Assembly: GCA_937996605.1 (NCBI GenBank)
Contig: CALKVB010000298.1
Span: 1-6,028 of the forward strand
Source: an uncultured Oxalobacteraceae bacterium
Lineage (GTDB): Bacteria; Pseudomonadota; Gammaproteobacteria; Burkholderiales; Burkholderiaceae_D
Reading direction: 5' to 3'
DNA length: 6,028 nt
Shown: piece by piece, positions 1 through 5,959 of the stretch
Numbering within the stretch: the first letter of the stretch is position 1
Layout of the letters: every line of letters starts with the position of its first letter
Notes under the pieces: generated by a model
Database searches by the model: none
What the model was told of the DNA's origin: nothing
The model's input: only the letters and a program-made list of their open reading frames with translations
Translations under genes and position numbers: made by a program

Positions 1-51
1 ATACGAGATAGTACAAGGTGACTGGAGTTCAGACGTGTGCTCTTCCGATCT
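1..51 (+). other. Illumina P7/TruSeq adapter contamination (not genomic)
   Basis: Bases 1-9 (ATACGAGAT) match the 3' end of the Illumina P7 flow-cell primer. Bases 10-17 (AGTACAAG) sit where an 8-base sample index belongs. Bases 18-51 match the TruSeq index-read primer site, beginning GTGACTGGAGTTC and ending CTCTTCCGATCT, the sequence that normally abuts the insert. The order primer-index-primer site is exactly that of a library molecule, so this is untrimmed adapter left at a contig end. Genomic sequence should be taken to begin at about base 52. The T at 51 could belong to either side. Confidence 0.97.
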
Positions 52-573
52 TTATTCAATACTTTGACTAAGGCAGGAACTTACGCCGCAAATCAATTGT
101 TCGCGACTCTTGATACTACCTCGCGCCGTCTCTATTTAGAGGGAGCGGGAAATATCGTCGTGTCCGACACGGTTGGTTTTATCCGAGATTTGCCACATCA
201 GTTGGTTGCATCTTTTCGTGCAACTTTGGAAGAAACGATACATGCCGATCTGCTCTTGCACGTAGTTGATGGTGGAAGTGCAGTAAAAAATGATCAAATT
301 GAGCAGGTAAATCTTGTCTTGAAGGAAATCGGTGCTGATCATATTCCTCAACTACTGGTTTGGAACAAGATAGATCAGACTGATTTGCAACCCGGGCTAG
401 AGCATGACGAGTATGGTAGAATCGCGAGAGTTTTTTTGAGTGCAAAAACTGGTGCTGGGATGGATATTTTAAGGTCGGCGATTGTCGAGCTCATGCCAGA
501 CGTCTCAAATCAAGATTCTGAACACACAGTACAGCAATATGATAATGACATCGTTATCGATGACGTAAACTGA
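52..573 (+). CDS. hflX: GTPase HflX, C-terminal part (5' end missing)
   Basis: This is the last 173 codons of HflX, a ribosome-binding GTPase of the Obg-HflX group that in E. coli splits stalled or heat-damaged 70S ribosomes. The frame opens with LFN, which normally follows the GKST P-loop, so the N-terminal HflX domain and G1 motif are lost at the contig end. What remains is the switch I region with FATLDTTSRR, G3 DTVGFI (166-183), G4 NKID (364-375) and G5 SAKTGAG (439-459). These form a complete GTPase fold from G2 onward. After the G domain there is only a short acidic, non-conserved tail, so the extra C-terminal domain of E. coli HflX is absent. The frame can be read back to a GTG at 37, but that codon lies in adapter and is not a real start. 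hflK follows 56 bases downstream, the usual order, and hfq would be expected upstream. The intergenic stretch shows no terminator, so read-through into hflK is likely. Confidence 0.95.
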   Translation, partial: LFNTLTKAGTYAANQLFATLDTTSRRLYLEGAGNIVVSDTVGFIRDLPHQLVASFRATLEETIHADLLLHVVDGGSAVKNDQIEQVNLVLKEIGADHIPQLLVWNKIDQTDLQPGLEHDEYGRIARVFLSAKTGAGMDILRSAIVELMPDVSNQDSEHTVQQYDNDIVIDDVN

Positions 574-629
574 ACATGCGGCTTGTTGTTAAGATAAACA
601 AACCTTGTTTGTAAGAATTCAATAACCTA

Positions 630-1904
630 GTGGGTAATGAACGAATGCGAATTCCCTTTTTGAAGAATCTTAAACCTTTGTTCTCTCTGAATGATCCGGA
701 GTGGGGCCGTGGTTCAAAAGACGATAAGCGTGGTGATAAGAAGCCGAGCGATGGTCCACCTGAGCTGGATCAATTGTGGCGTGACTTCAATCAATCATTG
801 GCACGCATGTTTGGCAAGAACGGTGATGGTGGTAATGACGGATCAAACAACGGAAGTGCGAGTGGCGGAGATGCCGCCAAACTTGGTGTTGTGGTGATTC
901 TCTCTGTTGCAGGTTTCTTTTGGATGATAAGCGGTTTCTTTATCGTCCAAGAAGGCCAGACTGGTGTAGTCACGACTTTTGGTAAATATAGTTATCAAAC
1001 AGGTTCAGGTTTTAACTGGCGCTGGCCGACACCAATTCAACAACATGAAATTGTTGATGTTCAACAGGTGCGCACAGTTGAAATTGGTTATAGAAATACG
1101 CCCAAGAATAAGCTCGCAAAAGAGTCTCTCATGCTTACCGATGATGAGAATATCATTGATATTCAGTTTGCGGTTCAATACAAATTGAAAGATGCTGCCA
1201 AGTGGTTGTATAGCAATAGCAATAAAGAAGATATGGTGCTTCAGGTTGCTGAGACGGCGATTCGCGAGATTGTTGGTAAAAGTAAGATGGACGTTGTCTT
1301 GTATGAAGGTCGTGAAAAAGTAGCGCTCGACGTTAATTTCTTGATGCAGCAAGTGTTGGATCGCTACAACTCTGGTGTGCAGGTGACGAACGTGACCATG
1401 CAGGCCGTTCAGCCGCCAGAACAAGTACAGGCAGCGTTTGATGATGCGGTCAAAGCAGGCCAAGATAAAGAACGCCAGAAGAACGAAGGCCAAGCTTATG
1501 CGAATGACGTGATTCCAAAAGCACGCGGCGAAGCTTCTCGCATGTTGCAGGATGCTGAGGGTTATCGCTCGCGCGTCATTGCTAACGCCGAAGGTAATAC
1601 CGCACGATTTAAACAAGTATTGGCTGAATATCAGAAGGCACCTGCTGTTACACGAGATCGCATGTATCTCGAAACGATGCAACAAATATTCAGCAGCACA
1701 ACGAAGTTGATGATAGACGCTAAAAACGCTAATAATATGATGTATCTTCCGCTGGATAAAATTATGGGACAAGGCGATACATCTCAAAATCGAACTGCTC
1801 CAGTTTCTAATAATGTTACTCCTGTTGATGCAATTCCCATGGTCGAAGTGAGAGCGAATAAAGATAGTCGAACGCGTGATTCACGTGAGAGGGAGGGGCG
1901 ATAA
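630..1904 (+). CDS. hflK: FtsH protease modulator HflK (SPFH/band-7 membrane protein)
   Basis: HflK pairs with HflC in an inner-membrane complex around the FtsH (HflB) protease that tunes degradation of membrane proteins and, in E. coli, of phage lambda CII. The 424-residue product has a hydrophilic N-terminus with the family signature LNDPEWGRG (about 20-28), a Pro/Asp-rich stretch and a Gly/Asn/Ser-rich linker (about 63-81). One membrane segment follows (about 86-106, LGVVVILSVAGFFWMISGFF). The SPFH domain runs from about 107, with the hallmark LTDDENIIDIQFAVQY (169-184). A charged coiled-coil-like helix spans about 270-345, and YLPLDKIMG lies near 372-380. The bulk should face the periplasm. 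The length fits the family. The start is uncertain: GTG at 630 gives the longest frame, ATG at 645 gives MRIPFLKN and is equally plausible, and neither has a good Shine-Dalgarno site. The stop overlaps the hflC start by one base (TAATG), so translation is probably coupled. Confidence 0.95.
   Translation: MGNERMRIPFLKNLKPLFSLNDPEWGRGSKDDKRGDKKPSDGPPELDQLWRDFNQSLARMFGKNGDGGNDGSNNGSASGGDAAKLGVVVILSVAGFFWMISGFFIVQEGQTGVVTTFGKYSYQTGSGFNWRWPTPIQQHEIVDVQQVRTVEIGYRNTPKNKLAKESLMLTDDENIIDIQFAVQYKLKDAAKWLYSNSNKEDMVLQVAETAIREIVGKSKMDVVLYEGREKVALDVNFLMQQVLDRYNSGVQVTNVTMQAVQPPEQVQAAFDDAVKAGQDKERQKNEGQAYANDVIPKARGEASRMLQDAEGYRSRVIANAEGNTARFKQVLAEYQKAPAVTRDRMYLETMQQIFSSTTKLMIDAKNANNMMYLPLDKIMGQGDTSQNRTAPVSNNVTPVDAIPMVEVRANKDSRTRDSREREGR
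1887..1898 (+). promoter_or_regulatory. Ribosome binding site of hflC
   Basis: The purine run GAGAGGGAGGGG ends five bases before the hflC ATG at 1904 and lies inside the last codons of hflK, where it also encodes the charged REREG tail. It is the strongest Shine-Dalgarno-like site in the window. The other genes have weak ones, so HflC synthesis is well assured even though its start overlaps the hflK stop. Confidence 0.75.
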
Positions 1905-2797
1905 TGAATAAATTACTTTCAACTTTATTGTCACTTGCGATCGCATTGGTAGTTTTGTATTCGACGACTTTTGTGGTTGATCAAAAATCCCACGCTATTG
2001 TTTTTGCATTCGGTGAGGTGAAGTCTGTCATTAGTGATCCGGGTTTGCATTTCAAATTGCCCGCCCCGTTTCAAAATGTGATTTTTCTGGATAAGCGTAT
2101 CTTGACGATAGAATCACCAGAGGCTGATCGCTTCATTACAGCTGAGAAGAAAAATATCCTTGTCGATACTTATGTTAAATGGCACATCATTGACCCAAAA
2201 CTTTACTATGTGAGTTTTAGTGGAGTTGAATCACGTGCCGGTGATCGCTTAACTCAGATTGTGAAAGCTGCATTGAACGAAGAGATTACCAAGCGCTCTG
2301 TGCGCGACGTGATCTCAGGTGAACGTGATAAGGTAATGCAAGCGATTCGAACCAAAGTAACAGAAGAGGCGAAACAAATTGGTGTAGAAATTGTTGATGT
2401 GCGTCTGAAACGTGTTGAATATGTCAATGAAAATATCGATTCTGTTTTTGATCGCATGAAATCTGAACGTAGTCGAGTCGCCAATGAATTGCGGTCGACT
2501 GGTTTTGCTGATTCCGAGAAAATTCGTGCTGATGCTGATCGTCAACGGATCGTAATTTTGGCTGAAGCATACAAAGAAGCTGAGACGATTCGTGGTGCAG
2601 GTGATGCAGAGGCTGCGAAAATCTATTCGCAAGCATTCAGTCAAAATGCGGAGTTCTATAAGTTCTACCGTAGCTTGGAAGCCTACCGTGCTAGTTTTAA
2701 AACCAAGAATGATGTGATGATAGTGGATCAAAACTCTGAATTCTTTAAGTACTTCAAAGCGCCAGGTGCAGCTGCAGCCACACCAGCCAAAAAATAG
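1904..2797 (+). CDS. hflC: FtsH protease modulator HflC (SPFH/band-7 membrane protein)
   Basis: HflC is the partner of HflK in the membrane cage that surrounds and regulates FtsH. The 297-residue protein has a short N-terminus, one uncleaved membrane anchor (about 4-24, LLSTLLSLAIALVVLYS) and then the SPFH domain. Typical family blocks are FVVDQKSHAIVFAFGEV (23-39), PGLHFKLPAPFQNV (46-59), RILTIESPEADRFITAEKKN (65-84) and VDVRLKRVEY (164-173). A helical region rich in Ala, Glu and Arg follows (ERSRVANELRSTG at 188-200, EKIRADADRQR to about 215), then FYRSLEAYRASF (254-265) and a disordered Ala/Pro/Lys tail. The start is well fixed by the strong ribosome binding site and the TAATG overlap with hflK. 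The gene is followed by a terminator hairpin, making it the probable last gene of the hfl operon. The DUF2065 (YjeT-type) gene often found next is missing here. Confidence 0.96.
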   Translation: MNKLLSTLLSLAIALVVLYSTTFVVDQKSHAIVFAFGEVKSVISDPGLHFKLPAPFQNVIFLDKRILTIESPEADRFITAEKKNILVDTYVKWHIIDPKLYYVSFSGVESRAGDRLTQIVKAALNEEITKRSVRDVISGERDKVMQAIRTKVTEEAKQIGVEIVDVRLKRVEYVNENIDSVFDRMKSERSRVANELRSTGFADSEKIRADADRQRIVILAEAYKEAETIRGAGDAEAAKIYSQAFSQNAEFYKFYRSLEAYRASFKTKNDVMIVDQNSEFFKYFKAPGAAAATPAKK

Positions 2798-2821
2798 TTT
2801 TATAAAATTTAGGTAAATCTT

Positions 2822-2860
2822 AGACTGCACGCCATGCGGCGTGCAGTCTTTGTGATTTTT
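2822..2860 (+). terminator. Rho-independent terminator after hflC
   Basis: A perfect 12-bp inverted repeat, AGACTGCACGCC at 2822-2833 and GGCGTGCAGTCT at 2838-2849, closes a 4-base loop (ATGC). It is followed by the T-rich stretch TTTGTGATTTTT. It lies 24 bases after the hflC stop and 44 bases before hisZ. The stem is long and GC-rich. The T-run is interrupted by GTGA, so some read-through into hisZ is possible. It should end most hfl transcripts. Confidence 0.88.
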
Positions 2861-2904
2861 GCCTGATTGATAAATTTACCCTCTTTCAGAATTGTTGGAT
2901 TCCC

Positions 2905-4056
2905 ATGCCAAATTGGCTTTTACCTGAGAATATTGCCGACGTATTACCTTCAGAGGCGCGCAAGATTGAAGAGTTGCGTCGCCTACTACTAGATAATTTT
3001 CGTTGCTATGGCTATGAATTGGTCATGCCCCCTTTACTCGAGTACATCGAGTCACTGTTGACGGGCGCTGGGCAAGACATGGATCTTCGTACCTTCAAAT
3101 TGGTGGATCAAATTTCTGGTCGCACCATGGGTGTTCGAGCGGATATGACAACGCAAGTAGCACGTATTGATGCGCATCTCTTGAATCGAATGTCTGTCAC
3201 TCGACTTTGCTATGCTGGTAGTGTTTTACACACTCGTCCATCAGGTTTGCATGCGACGCGAGAACCACTGCAGATTGGTGGTGAAATATACGGTCATGCG
3301 GGCTTAGAGGCCGATGCAGAGATTCAAGAGTTAGTACTGGCATCGTTGGCGCTCGCAAATATTTCTGAGGTGAGATTGGATTTGTGTCACGTAGGTGTTT
3401 TGCGTGCTTTATTAAATTCCGATCCATCCGCGAAAGCGCATGAAGCGCAATTATTTGCCTTGCTTGAGTCAAAAGATTTGCCTGCTTTGAAAGTGTTGAC
3501 AAAAAACTTCCAACCAGAGGTGCGTCAAGCCTTATTAGATTTGCCAAATTTATATGGTGATAAGGCGATTATTCAAAAAGCGCGTGAAATTTTGCCCAAA
3601 TTAGAAGGGATTGCGATAGCATTGGACGAGTTGTCCTATTTGGTCGATTTGGCGGGAACGGCAAAGGTCACAGTTGACTTGGCAGATTTGCGAGGGTATC
3701 ACTACCATAGCGGTGTTATGTTCAATGCATTTGTTCCAGGCTTACCAAATGCGGTGGCGCGCGGTGGTCGTTATGATCACGTGGGCGAAGCATTTGGACG
3801 TGCGCGTCCCGCGACAGGCTTTTCGCTTGATCTGCGGGAACTTGCTCGTCTAATGCCACTGGCAGAGAGAAAAGATGCGATTTTGGCTCCATGGAGTCAG
3901 GATCCTGCTTTGCGTAAAAAGATTAATGAACTGCGCCTGGCTGGAGAGGTGGTTATCCAGAATTTACCAGGCCATGAAAATGAACAGGACGAATTCGAAT
4001 GCACGCGCGCGGTCGTTTTCGATGGTGGTCAATGGATTTTAAAAACTGTAGGTTGA
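2905..4056 (+). CDS. hisZ: ATP phosphoribosyltransferase regulatory subunit HisZ
   Basis: HisZ is a histidyl-tRNA synthetase paralogue that does not charge tRNA. It binds the short form of HisG and is needed for activity and histidine feedback of ATP phosphoribosyltransferase, the first step of histidine synthesis in the cytoplasm. The 383-residue protein starts with WLLPENIADVLPSEA (4-18), typical of HisZ. It carries class II synthetase-like blocks: FKLVDQISGRTMGVRADMT (64-82), the motif 2-like region RPSGLHATREPLQIGGEIYG (111-130), RGYHYHSG (263-270), ARGGRYD (285-291) and ATGFSLDL (303-310). The C-terminal anticodon-binding domain of true HisRS is absent, which with the degenerate signature blocks argues against hisS. 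Only a weak GGA five bases before the ATG serves as ribosome binding site. It lies after a terminator, so it probably begins a new transcript, and is followed six bases later by purA. The partner hisG is not in this window. Confidence 0.94.
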   Translation: MPNWLLPENIADVLPSEARKIEELRRLLLDNFRCYGYELVMPPLLEYIESLLTGAGQDMDLRTFKLVDQISGRTMGVRADMTTQVARIDAHLLNRMSVTRLCYAGSVLHTRPSGLHATREPLQIGGEIYGHAGLEADAEIQELVLASLALANISEVRLDLCHVGVLRALLNSDPSAKAHEAQLFALLESKDLPALKVLTKNFQPEVRQALLDLPNLYGDKAIIQKAREILPKLEGIAIALDELSYLVDLAGTAKVTVDLADLRGYHYHSGVMFNAFVPGLPNAVARGGRYDHVGEAFGRARPATGFSLDLRELARLMPLAERKDAILAPWSQDPALRKKINELRLAGEVVIQNLPGHENEQDEFECTRAVVFDGGQWILKTVG

Positions 4057-4062
4057 TGAGCG

Positions 4063-5376
4063 ATGTCACAAAATAAACCAGCAAAAAATGTTGTTGTAAT
4101 TGGTACCCAGTGGGGCGATGAAGGTAAAGGGAAAATTGTCGATTGGTTGACAGATCACGCGCAAGGCGTAGTGCGTTTCCAAGGTGGTCACAATGCAGGT
4201 CATACTTTGGTGATTGGTGGTCAAAAGACTGCGCTGCAATTGATCCCATCGGGCATCATGCGTGCAGGCACCGCTTGTTACATCGGAAATGGCGTTGTAT
4301 TGTCAGTTCCAGATTTATTGCGTGAAATTGACAAGCTGCAAGCAAACGGTGTCGAAGTTTGCTCACGTTTGAAAATCTCCGAAGCTTGTCCTGTGATTTT
4401 GCCTTATCACACCGCATTAGATGCGGCGCGCGAAGCGGCGCGTGGTGCCGCGAAAATTGGTACCACAGGTAAGGGTATTGGCCCAGCCTACGAAGACAAA
4501 GTGGCGCGTCGTGCGATTCGTGTTGCAGACCTGCTTAACCCAGTTCGCTTTGCTGAAAAGCTCAAAGAAAACTTGGAATATCATAATTATGTTCTAGTGA
4601 ATTATTTGAAAGCCGAACCAGTCGACTTCCAAAAAACTTATGACGATGCGATGCGTGATGTTGAGCGTATTCGTCCTATGGTGACTGATGTGTCGACCGC
4701 TTTGCATACAGCATATAAAGCGGGTGCAAGTTTGTTGTTCGAAGGTGCTCAAGGTAGTTTGCTCGATATCGATCATGGTACTTATCCATTCGTTACTTCC
4801 AGTAATTGCGTTGCAGGTAACGCAGCAGCGGGTTCTGGCGTTGGTCCTGGCATGTTGCACTATATTCTTGGTATCACTAAAGCCTATACGACACGTGTTG
4901 GTTCTGGTCCTTTCCCATCTGAATTGCCTACTGATCAGGGCGTTGGCAAACATTTGGCAAGTGTTGGGCACGAGTTTGGTACAGTGACTGGACGTGCTCG
5001 CCGTTGCGGTTGGTTTGATGCAGCTTTGCTCAAGCGTTCAGTTCAAATCAATGGCGTATCTGGCATGTGTTTGACCAAATTAGACGTATTAGATGGTCTC
5101 GAGTCTTTGAAGTTGTGCACTGGTTATACGATTGATGGTAAAACGGTTGATATTTTCCCAGTTGGCGCCGAAGAAGCTGCACGTTGCGTAGCGGTTTACG
5201 AAGAGATGCCAGGTTGGTCTGAGTCTACAGTTGGGGCGCAGTCGATGGATGCCTTACCTGTCAATGCACGCAATTACATCAAGCGTATCGAAGAATTGGT
5301 TGGTGTTCCTATTGATATGGTTTCTACAGGCCCAGATCGTGAAGAAACGATCGTTCTGCGTCACCCGTTCTTGTAA
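4063..5376 (+). CDS. purA: Adenylosuccinate synthetase
   Basis: PurA joins IMP and aspartate with GTP to form adenylosuccinate, the committed step from IMP to AMP, in the cytoplasm. The 437-residue protein is full length and aligns throughout with E. coli PurA. Visible motifs are GTQWGDEGKGK (14-24, with catalytic Asp19), GGHNAGHT (41-48, catalytic His47), the IMP-binding IGTTGKGIGPAYEDKVARR (132-150), LFEGAQGSLLDIDHGTYP (225-242), VTGRARRCGW (308-317), and the GTP-binding TKLDVLDG (338-345) and STGPDREET (421-429). No key residue appears lost. The ATG follows the hisZ stop after six bases (TGATGAGCGATG) with only a weak GATGAG as ribosome binding site, which suggests translational coupling with hisZ. 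The next gene begins six bases after its stop. The placement next to hisZ is usual in Betaproteobacteria. Confidence 0.98.
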   Translation: MSQNKPAKNVVVIGTQWGDEGKGKIVDWLTDHAQGVVRFQGGHNAGHTLVIGGQKTALQLIPSGIMRAGTACYIGNGVVLSVPDLLREIDKLQANGVEVCSRLKISEACPVILPYHTALDAAREAARGAAKIGTTGKGIGPAYEDKVARRAIRVADLLNPVRFAEKLKENLEYHNYVLVNYLKAEPVDFQKTYDDAMRDVERIRPMVTDVSTALHTAYKAGASLLFEGAQGSLLDIDHGTYPFVTSSNCVAGNAAAGSGVGPGMLHYILGITKAYTTRVGSGPFPSELPTDQGVGKHLASVGHEFGTVTGRARRCGWFDAALLKRSVQINGVSGMCLTKLDVLDGLESLKLCTGYTIDGKTVDIFPVGAEEAARCVAVYEEMPGWSESTVGAQSMDALPVNARNYIKRIEELVGVPIDMVSTGPDREETIVLRHPFL

Positions 5377-5382
5377 TCCAAA

Positions 5383-5910
5383 ATGAGTGAGCAGATGCAA
5401 GAGAATACACCAAGCGATTTATGGGTGTCTTGGGATGAGTATCATGCGTTGATCGAGCGTCTTGCCATTCAAGTCTATGACTCTGGGTGGCAGTTTGATC
5501 ACATGGTTTGTTTGGCTCGCGGTGGTTTGCGTATAGGCGATGTGTTTTCTCGTCTATTCAAGAAATCTTTAAATATCCTGACGGTCAGTTCGTATCGTGG
5601 CGAAACTGGTCAAGATCACCAGCAACTGATGATTGGAAGTCATATTTCAGGCCTGAGTGGGGAGTTGAGTGGCCGAGTATTGTTGCTCGATGACCTCGCT
5701 GATTCTGGGTTGACCTTCGTTGAAGTTGATAAATGCTTGCGCCAACGATATGCCGGCATCACTGAAATGAAGTCTGCAAGCCTGTGGGCAAAGAGCGTAT
5801 CGCAAATGATGCCTGATTACTACGTTGAATATGTTGAAGGGTCTCCTTGGATCCACCAACCGTTCGAGGTGTATGATTCGCTAACATTCGCTGAACTGAA
5901 GCAGAAATAA
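5383..5910 (+). CDS. Purine phosphoribosyltransferase, Gpt-like (probable purine base salvage)
   Basis: This is a type I phosphoribosyltransferase of 175 residues that probably transfers the ribose phosphate of PRPP to a purine base. The PRPP signature VLLLDDLADSGLTF (99-112) has the acidic pair Asp103-Asp104 and Asp107. An upstream ARGGL loop (45-49) and VSSYRGE (68-74) match the layout of E. coli xanthine-guanine phosphoribosyltransferase (Gpt). Near the end, PDYYVEYVEGSPWIHQPFE (144-162) resembles the Gpt segment whose Trp-Ile pair stacks on the base. It is somewhat longer than E. coli Gpt (about 152 residues), with an extension at the N-terminus and extra residues around 75-95. Whether it uses guanine, xanthine or hypoxanthine cannot be read from sequence, so no symbol is given. 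The ATG is six bases after purA without a clear ribosome binding site; ATG at 5395 is an alternative start. It is likely the last gene of the hisZ-purA transcript. Confidence 0.87.
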   Translation: MSEQMQENTPSDLWVSWDEYHALIERLAIQVYDSGWQFDHMVCLARGGLRIGDVFSRLFKKSLNILTVSSYRGETGQDHQQLMIGSHISGLSGELSGRVLLLDDLADSGLTFVEVDKCLRQRYAGITEMKSASLWAKSVSQMMPDYYVEYVEGSPWIHQPFEVYDSLTFAELKQK

Positions 5911-5938
5911 GAAAACGCACCGCTCGCCTTGGCGGTGC
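5905..5938 (-). terminator. Terminator hairpin, best fit for the minus strand
   Basis: The inverted repeat GCACCGC (5917-5923) and GCGGTGC (5932-5938) forms a 7-bp GC-rich stem with an 8-base loop. Read on the minus strand it is followed by GTTTTCTTATTT, a typical T-rich tail that overlaps the stop codon of the upstream plus-strand gene. On the plus strand the stem is followed by AGCTTAGTC with no T-run, though the hairpin may still act weakly there. It is therefore most likely the terminator of a convergent gene entering from the right, shared with the end of the purA cluster. Confidence 0.65.
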
Positions 5939-5959
5939 AGCTTAGTCAAAAACGTAACT

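Noticed and set aside
598..612. Small inverted repeat ACAAAC-CTT-GTTTGT between hflX and hflK
   Set aside because: The 6-bp AT-rich stem is weak and has no T-run after it, so it is not a terminator. A regulatory role cannot be supported from one sequence.
1005..1787. Long minus-strand open frame of 260 codons opposite hflK
   Set aside because: It lies wholly inside hflK, whose family motifs are intact. The translation is rich in His, Cys, Ile and Phe without domain signatures, as expected from reading the reverse complement of a coding gene, and there is no ribosome site or own context.
2315..2830. Minus-strand open frame of 171 codons opposite the end of hflC
   Set aside because: It is antisense to the conserved C-terminal half of hflC and begins in the terminator hairpin. 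The composition is low-quality and no recognisable domain is present.
2850..2895. Candidate sigma-70 promoter elements before hisZ (TTGTGA with TAAATT, or TTGATA with AATTGT)
   Set aside because: The first pair has a 15-base spacer and only four of six matches in each box. The second has a poor -10 box and would start transcription almost at the ATG. Neither is convincing.
2905..4056. hisS (true histidyl-tRNA synthetase) as the identity of this gene
   Set aside because: The protein is short, lacks the anticodon-binding domain and has altered class II signature blocks. The N-terminus and the purA neighbour fit HisZ.
4594..4971. Minus-strand open frame of 125 codons opposite purA
   Set aside because: purA is conserved along its full length here. 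The antisense product is rich in Thr, Cys and Arg with no recognisable motif.
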